Assembly: GCA_013397435.1 (NCBI GenBank)
Contig: VZRG01001530.1
Span: forward strand, 62,001 to 126,000
Reading direction: 5' to 3'
From: Erythrocercus mccallii
Lineage: Eukaryota > Chordata > Aves > Passeriformes > Dicruridae
Length of the DNA stretch: 64,000 bases
Below the pieces are notes generated by a model. The model worked only from the letters and a program-made list of their open reading frames with translations. It was not told where the DNA came from and searched no databases. Below are positions 25,690 to 37,700 of this stretch, in pieces (within the stretch, counting starts at the first letter, position 1; each line of letters begins with the position of its first letter). The position numbers and the translations under genes were made by a program.

Positions 25690-26190
25690 CTCCAAGGCAA
25701 GCCCATGCGTGTGGGTTGGGGGAGTCGCGTCCCTCTGGCAGGGTGATGTCCGTGAGGTGGGACGGTGCCACTGCCACTCTCACCCTGCCCTCGCCGGGGA
25801 TGTTCTGCTGCTGCTGCTGTTGGGCCCTTTAAACGGGCGAAATTTCCCATTTCAGCAGAGTTTCAGGGAGCTGTGGTTGCTGATGGGATTGGATCCGGGA
25901 ACAGCAACGGGGAGGGACGCGAATGGGGAAAACCTTCCCTCTGTCGTGGCTGTGAGCTTGGAGCGGCGGAGGCGCAGGGAAGGGAGGACACGGGATTGCA
26001 GGATTTGGGGGCGAGCAAGCACAAGGAGAGAAACCGGTGTGTGAGCGCCTTTCTTGTCCCGCTGGCTTGGGGTGGTGCCTTCATGCAGCTGCTTCCATAT
26101 CAGTTGTAAAGTTAAGAGTTTAGTTCGAGTAACCGAGTGATTCCTCTCCGGCCTTTCCTCCTCTCTCCGCTTTCCGTTCCCCGGCTCTGC
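25690..26190. promoter_or_regulatory. Intronic CpG island in PXN intron 1
   Basis: CpG dinucleotides become frequent across about 500 bp (for example around 25726, 25790, 25920, 25970 and 26160) after 20 kb in which they are rare. It is about 2.4 kb upstream of PXN exon 2 and could be an alternative promoter or an enhancer. I could not identify a first exon with a convincing donor and start codon in it, so its role is inferred from composition and location only. Confidence 0.45.
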
Positions 26191-28571
26191 CTCGTTTGCT
26201 CAAGTCAGGAAGGGGGAGGGAATGGGGAAGGTTAATCATTAATCTTAACTCCTTCACAGCCATGGGGCTCAGTGCTCCTGGTATTTGCAGATCTCCCTTC
26301 TTCCGCAGACCTGTAAAAGTAAACCCGGTGCTTGTAGCCGAGCTCAGTCTGTGTCATCAGCGAAAGGCAGTGGGTGTCCATCCCATGGATCATCAGCACA
26401 GAGAGGAATCGAGCAGGGGAGTTTCTGTGGCGAGATGGTTACAGCTGCCAGTCCTGCACTGAGGGCTGGAGGTGGAGGGTGGAAAAATGGTTTGCGTCCC
26501 CTCTGCAGGGCCGGAGGAGCCCAACACCCTCACGGGATTTTCACTTCCTGGTGGAGTTTGATTTGCCATTGTCATTGGAGGGGAGAAGCAAAAACCACTC
26601 CTTCTCAGCAAGCACTTCTCTGGGAGGTTGTGTGCGTGAAACCTCCAGTAATCGGACGTGCCTGACTGTAGGAATTGCGGTTCATCGGCAGTCCCCTGGA
26701 GGTATGTGCCTTTCACTCTGGAATCCACCAGCTGTTCTTTTGCTTGAAAAGATTCAGTTCATTTTTCCCCAGCTGCAGAATACTTGCCTCCCTTCAGAGA
26801 ATCTGCTTCTGGGATATTTTGGTCCCTTTAGGAAGATAGATCCTGTGACTTTAATGGTTTGAAGCATCTTTTTAACTAAATGAAAGGTGTATAGAAATAA
26901 TTTAACACAGTATTTAATTTGCTAATGGCTGTATTCTGCTCTCTGAGTGCAGGACTGCTTATTTTTTCTTTTGTGATGCTTTGGTTTTTTGAAGAGTGAA
27001 TATAAAAGCAGCACCTTCCTCATCTTGTAATGCAATAATATTGTCCCCTTCTAATACATTTTCTTGAAGGCACGCTAAGTGCATTGGCTGCTGTGGAGTG
27101 CTGTGCTCAGGAAGTGGCTCAGGGTTGGCGGGTGCTGGCCAGGGAGCTGTGGGCAGCCATTAGTGTGAGCAGTTGCTTGGTTGCTATTGTGGTGCCACCA
27201 GACAGCTCCAGCTCCTTGTGACCCGGTGAGGGACACTGCAGGGTGGCCACGCTCAGGCTGAGCCCTGTGCCCCAAACCTGAGTGTCAGGTACCTGCTGTG
27301 TGCAGGAGAAGGGGCCTGCTGAGTCTCTGAAGACAGCTGAGTCTGCACTGCGGGGAGGGAGATCCAGAGGGGTTCACAGAGTGTCCTCTCCTAATTCTGC
27401 TAAGGTGCATTACTGTTTTCAGGCTGAATTCCACATCTCCAAAGGGACCTGCTGGGTGTATCCTGGTGCTGCCAGGTGTGTCCAGGTGCTGTTACATGGA
27501 GAGCACCGATGTCTCCAGTGAACTGACAGCCTTGCAGGTGTGCACTGGTGCTGCTGCCCCAGTGGAAAGCTGGGCACGTGGCCAGGGAGGTTTTCTTTGG
27601 AAAGTGAGTGCAGCACAGACCTGCAGGTGCTCACTGGAGTTCTCCCCACAGGGACTGTAAGGGGCTCTGCAGGTGGGTGCACATGCTGGAAGGTCCAACA
27701 GGTCAGGATTTGCCTTTGAGTCACCCCAGAGGAGTCAGGGTTGGGAATGAGCAGAGGATACATTTGCAGGGAGAAATCCAGAAAGTTGGGAATGCCTTTT
27801 TATGCCTAATGTCTGACAGGACTATAAGGTATTTCTGAAGTGCTGTGTGATGTGGGTCCCCTGCCTGGCATGAGTGACAGTGTTTCTAGCTGGTGGACGT
27901 TTTCCTTCTCTTGAGGAATTTGTGAGCAGTCTCCACCCATGTAGTTCAGAATTGTTTCCAGAAGAAATGGCGTTTACCTGGCAGCCTCTGGAAACTTGTT
28001 AACTGTTTGTATGATGTACTGAGAGGGATTTTTGTTAGGAGAACTGAAATACATCCTCCTTCTGTACTGATGGACTGATCTGAACGTTTCATACTTCTTC
28101 CACTACCTTGGACTCAGGAGAAGACACCTCCTGAGATCTTGTTTCCTGCAGAAAGCAGTGCCTGCGGCCACAGTAAATGACTCTGTGATGATGTGGGGCC
28201 TGTAATTAGTCTGTGTCAATATCCTGTTGGAGTAGATCTCTGGACAGGCTTGCCTAGGTTGCACTTCTGCAGAGTGCAGAAGGACTACGAGTTCCTGTTG
28301 TTGTGTGTTTTTCCAGTTAACGCAAAAATCTGAGACTGACACAGCTTTTCTGGCTGCTTTGTTACATCTTGGTGTTTTCTTTGTAGTAGACATTTGATTA
28401 ACTCGTTCATTCCTGAGCAGCAGTAGTGTTTTTCAGGGCATTTGGTAGATTACCCTAGATGAAAAGTCCTCCCAAAAAACTTTTGATACAGATACATTGA
28501 ATGAGAAGAAAGAGACAAAGCTGTAGTCCAGGCTTTTACCATTTTGTTGGGTTTTTTTTGCTTTCCTGCAG
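26191..28571 (+). other. PXN: 3' end of PXN intron 1
   Basis: Non-coding sequence ending in a T-rich tract and CTTTCCTGCAG acceptor directly before exon 2. Around 27440-27660 there is a loose, degenerate repetition of TGCAGGTG and CAGGTGCTG-like words. No gene recognised. Confidence 0.5.
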
Positions 28572-28798
28572 ACGCCTTACTGGCAGACCTGGAATCCACC
28601 ACCTCACATATCTCCAAAAGACCCGTATTTCTCACGGAGGAAACTCCTTACTCCTACCCAACTGGAAACCACACGTACCAGGAGATTGCTGTGCCACCCC
28701 CGGTGCCACCACCACCTTCCAATGAGGCCCTGAATGGCACCGTGATCGACCCCTTAGACCAGTGGCAACCCAACACACCCAGATACGGCCACCAGCAG
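28572..28798 (+). CDS. PXN: PXN exon 2 (LD1, SH3-binding region, Tyr31)
   Basis: Starts with AC of the Asp5 codon and continues ALLADLESTTSH, completing the LD1 leucine-rich helix that binds vinculin, parvin and ILK partners. It holds the Tyr31 site (ETPYSYP), Tyr40 (NHTYQE) and the PPPVPPPP SH3 ligand. It ends in phase 0 after HQQ, with donor GTGAGT. Confidence 0.97.
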
Positions 28799-31700
28799 GT
28801 GAGTGGCTGTGTGCAGGTGGCAGGGTGCTTGTTTTGTGGCTGCAAGATCTCTCAGGACAGTAAGGAGGGCAGACTAGGAAGAAGCAAGGATGATTTTGAT
28901 TATAGAGCAGGGGAATAGGGGAGGTGAGAGTTTTTATTAGAACAAACTGATTGGAACAAATGGCAGAAAAGAATTTGAAAGCCATCGTCATTGTGCTGAC
29001 AAAATGGTGGCGTGATGAGATTAGTGTTAGTCATCTGTCTTGAGCCTGTGGAAGGCAGACTGGGGGTTTCCAGCGCAAAGCTGTGACTCATAGGCAGGCC
29101 TGAAATAAGGGGAAAACTGTTGTTCCTGGTGTAGCTCACCTGATAGAGAGATTGGCTTGACTAAAGAGCAGATTTTTTTTTTGTTCTGCTGGGCTTTGTT
29201 CTGCCCTGTCAATGCTTGGGTTTGTAATGCAATAGTGTACATATTTGTTTTGTATTCACTGTTTCCAATGCAAATCTTGTTTCCACAGCCTCAGTCCCAG
29301 TCTCCTATATACAGCTCTAGTGCCAAAAGCTCCAGTGCCTCTGTTCCTAGAGACGGGCTCAGCTCTCCTACTCCCCGTGCCAGTGAAGAGGAACACGTCT
29401 ACAGGTATCCTGTCTCTTTCAAGAGATAAGCCTGACTCACAACTTGAGCCTGCTGAGGGTCAAGCTGCCTTCTATGAGTGAAAACAAACACTGTTCCCCT
29501 TGTGTGTTACATTGCTTTGTGTCAGTTCTGATTGCCTCTTTTGTAACGTGCCACTGTAACTTTGACACTCACTTCAAACTTTGACCTGGCCCTTCAGCTT
29601 GCTCAGCTGCATGAGGTTAAGGATCCATCAGACACAGCAGGATCTGGATTGTGTTGTGAAGGATATGATCCAGACACAAGTGATAAATCCACCCCCTGTT
29701 AAACAGCACAAAAGTTCTACAGGAGGTGCATGGCCTTTGGGTTACTTTTCCCTGGAACTCAGTACTTGTGGCCTGGAGGGATGTGCAGAGACTTGAGTTT
29801 TCAGGTAAATTCAAACTTTTAAAACTTCCATTTCAGTAGGTGGTTGATAGATAACAAGTTTACACTTGCAAAGGCAGCTGCTCTCACTCTGAGAGGCTGG
29901 AGGAGTAGCCTGCCCAGCAGGACAGACCTTTCTGCTGACACAGGAATAAGTGATGCAGAGGCTGTCAGAAATTCATCCTAGGCACCTTTTTACACTTTGG
30001 AGACTGGTGTTCCTTTGGAGTCATAATCTAACTGGGCCAGCTCTATCTGCTGAGCAGGAAGTTGCTTCCAACCAGAACTAATTCTGGGTAGAGCTCAGCT
30101 CCTCTCTGGGCAGCCTAGCCAGAGATGGCCCAATGGAGACGGTAATTGCAATTTTTTCAGACGACTGCATGCAATTAGTATGAAACGAAGGTAATTACAG
30201 CCATAAGCCCTCTTGAACAAGGGTCTGGCATGGCTTGGTTCTGGTGTGAATTGTAGTTGGTGTGTTGGTTCAGTGTGAAGTATGTTCTTAGATTGCAGTT
30301 GTGGATTTTTTTTTTCAACCTGAAGAGAAGGATAACTTCCCTTATGGAATTCATAATTGTCACTGGTGTTACAGGTGTCAGTCCTTAACCTACTAGATAC
30401 CAACTTTTTGAGCATAATGTGGTCCTGTGCACAGGGCATAAGTTCCCATTTTGTATTTGGAAAGTATCTTTTTGATAAAATAAGAACCTCTAGAGCATTA
30501 AAAGTTATTCATTTGTAAAACCAGGAGAAAAAAATGTTCCTGCCATTGACAATGGAAAGACTTACTACAGTGTAACTGCTATAAAAATCACTACATTTAC
30601 AGGATGTACTGCTTTGGAACAGTTTGCAATTCTGTGTGTTAAATTATATCACCCATATAAGACTGGCAGGAATTACAGCCAGTGCTTTATACATGCATGT
30701 GTATTTAACATAGTAGAAAATAATACCAAGTTACTTTCTTATAAATTGATTAGAGTTCCCCAAATTAAAGCTATGAGGGCCTGGGGAGACCTTGAGTTTT
30801 GCAAGAAGCTATGACATATCCTTCTGCTTCTCAGTTTCTGCTACTAACCTGAGTTTTGTGCTTTGCCTCTCTCTCCAGTCTGTGCTAGCCCTGCATTCCC
30901 TTGCTCAGGGAGTAGGCTATTGCTACTTGGTGTGGTGTCAGCAGAAACAAGTCATTTTCCCGTATGTGAGCTAATGGTTCTGCTGCTGTTCTGTGCATTT
31001 TGGATCCACAGGCAGTTAACTCTTTCCTACAGGACTGGGCAGCACATAGTCCTAAAATCAGAGGCCCTGTCCATCAATGCTATTTTTGTAATTTAAAGAA
31101 TAGCAGTGGCTGTGTTTAGTGGTGTCACAAAGCACGTGTCTTCTTTACCCTCAGAGCTAAAAGCATCAGCCTGAAAAGACCACAGCAGATGTGTAAACTT
31201 TGGGAACCTAATGAGTTTCCCTCCATCCTTCTGCTATATCTCGATGCAGAAGTTTTACGTTTCCCTTTTGTCTTCAGTTTCCCAAACAAGCAGAAGTCTG
31301 CGGAACCATCTCCCACAATGACCAGCTCTTCTCTGGGCAGCAACCTCTCAGAACTGGACAGACTCCTTCTGGAACTGAATGCTGTTCAACATACTCCTGC
31401 CAGTGGCTTCACAGCAGGTAAGGAGTAGTAAGACATTTGTTATGAGTGGATAATTTGATTCTCAGAATAGCAGCTTGCTTTTTCTTTCCAACATCCTTAG
31501 TGAGGGAGACCTCTTCAGCTCTTAATCGAAGATTCATTTAGTAAGGATGAGGTCTGAGCTGCAGCACACTGCTCAAAGCAAAGCAAACTTCAAAACTGCC
31601 TCTGACTAGAGTTTCATAGTTGGTTTAGGTTGCTCAGGCCCTTGCACTGTTAGGTTTTTAATATCCTCAAAGATGGATGTTCCACAAGATTTCTGGACAA

Positions 31701-34700
31701 TGTTTTATACTTGCCTGTGATTAGCATGTGTGTGGAATGGGACTCTGAATGTTTTTTTCTGCTCCCCTTTCTTCAGATGAAGGTGGCAGAAGCCCATCAC
31801 TGCCCAGCATGGCTGGTCCTCACTATGTTGTCCCAGAGAACAGCAGCTCAGGGGGAGGAAAGGCTGCACCCCCGACAAAAGAAAAGCCAAAGCGAAATGG
31901 TGCACGTGGGATCGAAGATGTGCGTCCCAGTGTGGAGAGCCTGCTGGATGAGCTGGAGAGCTCCGTGCCAAGTCCAGTGTGAGTAATGTTTTGGTGGTTG
32001 CAGGCTTGGGTGGGGTGGGGTGGGCTCCTGGGGGAATGGTGACTGGTAGTGTAGGGGCAGCTGCTGCAGGAGAGTGATGGATGGAAGATGGGCTTTGAAC
32101 GATCAGAAGTCACGTGGGTGCATGAAGATACTGGTGCTTATTAGCCTGCTTCTGGATGGAAAAATGCATGTCATGCACAAGAGGTGGACTGTTCAAGCTC
32201 AGGCTTACAGCTGGTCACAAATACCCCTCTCTGACAAAATGAATGTTCAGGCATCATCTGTTTCTTAGGGGGTGGGATGCGTGTGCACACATGAGGCAGA
32301 GTCTGCACGTGTTGGGGAAGCTGGGCCAGGTTGGGCTGTGCTGATGAACTCCTCATGCTCTGCTTACTTGGGGGAACAGTGAGACTTCGAGTCTAGGAGT
32401 GCCCTCTCAGGTTTAAACACGCTCTTTCTAAAATTTTATTTTGTTTTTTTTTCCCTGGCCAGGCCTGCAATCACTGTGAGCCAGGGCGAGGTGAGCAGCC
32501 CCCAGCGTGTCACCGCCAGTCAGCAGCAGACCCGAATTTCTGCTTCTTCAGCTACACGAGAACTGGATGAGCTGATGGCATCTCTCTCTGACTTTAAGGT
32601 ACCCTGTCATGACAGCTCAATGCTTCATCTTATCCCTACCCATTCCAGTGTCTCTTGCCTATTAACCACATTTGCTGACCTTGGTCTCCAGAGTGCCTCT
32701 TTTACCTCTCACATTTGCTCTGATAAACTTCCTGTGGTGTATTGGTGCTTTCTGAGTAGTGCTGTAGGTGTCCTTGACTGCTATAAATTCTCATCACTGG
32801 CAGGGTAAGGCAGTTCTGGGATCTGTTTTTCCTTCAGTTCTGCAGTTTGTCTGTTTGCCAAAGATAATGAGCTTGGTTACTGCTCAGTAGAGAGTGAATT
32901 ATTTTGCTGTGCTACAACTTAATGAGAAGTAGAGAGGCATGGGACATCACTCTGCTTTCTGACAGAGACCAGGCCCTTCTGTTCTGTGGGATGACTCTCC
33001 TCTCTGGAGTGTGTTTTTACCCTGATGAGCTTTCCCTGAGGAGAATGGATATTCCAGGCATGTGGTGTGGGCACTGAAGCCTTTACATCAGACAGAAGGA
33101 GATTTCAAAGGTTTTATCTTAAAACAAAATCTCTTACTCACCTCAAAATGAGATTAAAGTTTGAGCTTCTTGTGGGGGCAAAGGACGGCAAATACTACTC
33201 AGTATTGGCGTATGTACTTCAATAACTTTTCCTTTATTCATGTGGGTATGTTACCATTCCTGCACTAGATGATGAACTGTGGAGGTTGTTTTCATGAGAT
33301 TTCATTTACCCATAGTCACAGCAAAATGAAAAATATTTTCTCACTTTCTACTTTCAGCTGCTTTGCTTAAAGTCTTACTGAATTATTGCCTTGGATTTAT
33401 TCTGAGAGGTGGAGAAAGCAAATACACTGGATAATCTCTTTGTTGGGTTTGCCTTTTTTACATACATATCTGCTTTCTAATCCTAAATCAGTTCCTCTCT
33501 GTTTTATCCCTGTATGGAAGATTCTGCTGGATGCTTGAGGTTTCTAGTCTGTGCTGAACTCCATACCCTCCTAGGTGATGTTAGGTGGGGCAGCCAGAGC
33601 TGGGGAAAGTTTTGTGAGGAGAGAGAGGTACAGAACATGCAGTGACAGCTTTGCTGTTTGCTGTTCTTTCTGTGCCTGGTGGGTCCCATGGAGGTCAGTA
33701 CAATACCCAGAGTTGTGACAAGTGTGTGAGTTCAGAACCCAGTGCTGAGCACACATGCTCTGAGAAGCTTCCCTTGCCTTGTGCTTGCCGAAATGGAATT
33801 AAGTCTGCCATTCCTGGCACATGCCCCTAAATGGGTGAGAATCCGAGAGTTCCTCAGTGTTTTCTCTAGACTTACTGTAGTGTGTGTTTATTTAATTGCA
33901 AATATTGACACCTTAGTGTTGCCTTTTTTCGCTTTCTGTGGTCCTAGGGTGTAGTGCAGGATACCCACAAGCTCTGTTCAGCCTGGCTGAAACACAGCAG
34001 TGCTGTGAAGCTGGAGAGAGTTCCCACTTGTGCTTCTGGCATTCCCTGCCCTGCTCATTCCATGTGCTGTGGGAGCTGAGCGCTATGTATGGCCTTGTGC
34101 CCCTTCTGCTTTTATCAGGAAACAAGCTCAGGGTGTGGCCCAGCCTTTGCTCCCAGGTGAGCTCCTGGAAACTGAGAATGACCTTGCCCAGCACAGGTTT
34201 CTTTGTCAAGATACAGGGAGTGGACATTTTTAAGTGTGGGTGTTCCAGTACTGTGCACTCCTGAGAAGAAGCTTTAGAATCTCCAGTGAAACTTGTGTGA
34301 CAGAGCTGAGCTGCTGTGACAATACACCACCTGCCTTCCTGGCTTAGTTTTCAGTTGACCTCAGAGACCAAATTGAAATGCAGCAAGATTTTAAGATTTG
34401 GTCTTTATTAAGCACAGCATTGGTTTTTTTGCGAGGCATTGAGCTCATCTGTGCCTAAACATTCTTCTTGGAGCACAAGGATCATGGCTTCTGTGATCAT
34501 TTCCCTTTTGTTGATGATGTCATTGACTGTTTTTAAGTTACTTTCCTTTTTTCCTGTCCTCCAGATTGCTTCATTTTCCCTTCAGTCCTTTTTGTTTGGT
34601 TATAACTCTTCCGTTTGTGCCAGCTGGGAGTGTTAACTTGACTGTAAAAATGTATTCTAGTCTGTACCAGTGTCAGAATATAAGGGAGACTAGGGGAATC

Positions 34701-37700
34701 CTTGTGAAGGTGGAATATGAAAGGCTGCTGTTTGAGTATCAGACCTGTGTGTGACTGCAGGAAATAGGATAAAAAAAGCCAAATATGATGTGTAATTAGT
34801 TGGAGTTGGTAGAAGTTGCAGTAGAGGGAGGAGTGCAGGGCACTGGTGTTTGATTTGCCTTTTACCGTGGAATAAAAGGTGATGATACATTACCCTTTTG
34901 TCATATTTTGCTCACCCTAATTTGTTGCCCCTTCTTTTTGCTTACAGAATCCATTTGATTTTGGTTATCTGGTTCATCAGTCATCAGACACTGAGATTAC
35001 CTAATGCACTTGTTTTTTTACCCTCTGCCATTTCTGTGTAATGTGATGCCTGCTTACTGCATAGCTGGATGCTTGTAGTTAACTGTTCTGTTACTGTTGA
35101 GTGCTCACCTATTGCTTTTATTATGGAATTAGTATGGTTTCAATGTTGAAAATACTGATGTTTGAGCAAAACATTACTCTTGCCTTGAAAATGACTGACT
35201 TAATTTTAGGAAGTCTGGAAACAAAGTGTGAAGCACAGCATCAAACCAGGTTACTTTTACAGGTGTACCCAGCTTAGGCAAAACACAGGGAGAGGGCACT
35301 ATAGGGAAATTCCCTCTTTTTAATATACTTGCTAGTCATTTTCCTCTCAGCTGTGACTGTAGTTACAGTGGCCTAGCTATGCTACTCAAGGGGAAGAGCA
35401 ATCTGTAATGAAATTTGGTCTTTTATTGCTCTTTCCTTTCTGAGAACAGTCTCCTTATAGCACTACTGGTATGACTTTGAAGCGTGTGCATGTGTGCCAG
35501 CTCCTGGCCCCTCATCATGGTAGGAGCTCAAGTCAGCTGAAGGTTATTATTCTTCTGTTTACTGACAGGATCTGTGCATGTTCTGGTTAATTATATCTTT
35601 TTTTTTCATTATAAGTATCTCAGAAAGGTAAGTGGAGATGGAGGTAGCATACATGGAGCTTAGGAAGTTATGTGCCCCTCCACGTCAGAGCATAAGCATC
35701 TGACTTCTTTAGGCTTCTCTGGAAAATATGACTACGAGTCAGAGCCAGTCTTGAGATCCAGAGCTAGCTCTTGGATTTGGAAATCCTTTGTGGATACTTT
35801 TTTAAAACTGAGAAAGCACAGTATTGGTCTTAGGTTGACCTGCTGTGTGAGCTTGTCCAAGTCTCTGTTCTGAGTCTCCCTTTCTAAGAAAAAGGAGTAG
35901 TACCACTTTGTCTTCTAGAGTTCACTCAGGAACCACTGCAAGTGGGGAAAGAAGGACCCATGATCATTTGTTTTCAAAAGACCTTGTAAGTCAATGAAAA
36001 CCAAAACCTCTGTATTAGTTGCTCTTTTTAGAATGCTTTTTGGATCAAAATTAATACTGATTTTATTACAATGTCAATGTGGATTCTTTGGCCTAAGGGG
36101 AAGAGGCTAATCTGCCACCTAAGCAATGCTCACAAGGGTGTGGAATGACTGACAGGCTCATATAGATTCAGTGTGTGTCACTTCCAAGGTGAGATTAGTG
36201 ATGTGAATGGAACAAAGCCCATGTCATCTGCTCTTGCTGTGAATGCCCTGAAGCTTTGTTTTCACTGCCATGAACTCAGCCAACTGGAGCATTTTATTAG
36301 TGTATCAAGAAGAAAATGTCATGCTTTGTTCTATTCATTGATTGCATTTTTTGCAGCTTTGGAATATAAAATTTACATGTCTGACTGTGAGTAAGTTAAT
36401 GTGACCTTTATTTACAGTCGAGACACTCCTGGGTTTGGGGCTGGCTTCTCAGCAGTGACAGTGGCTGTGCCATGCCCCTGTCACAGCTGCAGGTGAACGC
36501 TGAGCTGTCACTGAGGAGGAGGGCCCAGGAAAAGGATCCCAGTGGCTGTAGAACTTGTGAAGATTGGTACCAGTGTCATACTGATTCTGCTCTTTGGCGT
36601 CTCATTTTTCTTCCCTACTCTTGGAAGTAAGGATTTGGGTCAACATGGCTTTTTGATTTGGAAGTCATGATTCTTACAATGCTTAATTCTGTGCCTTTTT
36701 TTCCTTCTCCTTATCTCTGTCATTATCTTTTTCTCTCCTTATTTCTTCTATCTCTTTTTTTGCAGACAAGTTCCACTATGTCTCTGATTTCTGAATCTTC
36801 CCTAGAACCGGTTCCCAGTTCAGCAAATACAGACTCCAGCAACACTCCTCACAGTTTAACAGTGCTGTCCCATTCCAAACACCCTTCTGCAAGTCACAGT
36901 GGGGACTCGACAGTGCCAACATCTGCCCCCTCAGCAGACCCCTGCATTGCGGAAGGCAGTGACACTGCAGTTCTGCCTTTGTCAGGGCATTCTGCTGCCC
37001 CTCCACCTGTGTCCCCTTTAGCACAAACTGTCCCTGTGCCCCCACCAAGGAGCTCCTCTGGTTATGTTACTCGTGGGGAGCAGGTGGCCTCTGCAAGCTT
37101 AGTTCAGCTGAACAGAAAGCCTGACTCTTCCAGAAATACTTCCCAGGCTGTGCCAGCTTCCAGTGTGGAGCTTCTCTGTAGATCTGCTAATGTGGAGGCT
37201 CAGGGCTTAGGGTATGACATGGCTAAAGAGACTGAGAAGGAGCAGGAAACTGACCCCAAAATCTCAAGTGCCCCCATTTCAAATGCTTTGATGGGGCAGA
37301 TACCCAGAGAGCTGCATCAGCAGGGAGCACGCAGGGACAACCCAGCTCGTTCCTCCCAGGGCAGAAGTGTGGAAACAGCTTTAGATGAGCTGTGGGCCCT
37401 GGAGCTGCCTGCACATGTGCCAGAGGTGCATGCAAAGAATGACAATGTTTTGGATTCTGTTAATGAACCTTCTGTGGTTGCCCTGGATCGGTGGGATGTC
37501 TTCCCAGACACTAAAAACCAGTTGGGCTTTGTAGTGGAGCAAGGACAGGAGCTAAAAGCTGAAGTGCCACATGAAACCAAGGTACACCACTGTCCTGATC
37601 AGGGCAAGAAGAGGCAGGGCAGAGACAGAACTCTTAGGAAGGCAGGTACTGCTAACATGAACAATGTCAGAGGAGACCAGGAAAATGAGCAGTTCAGAAG

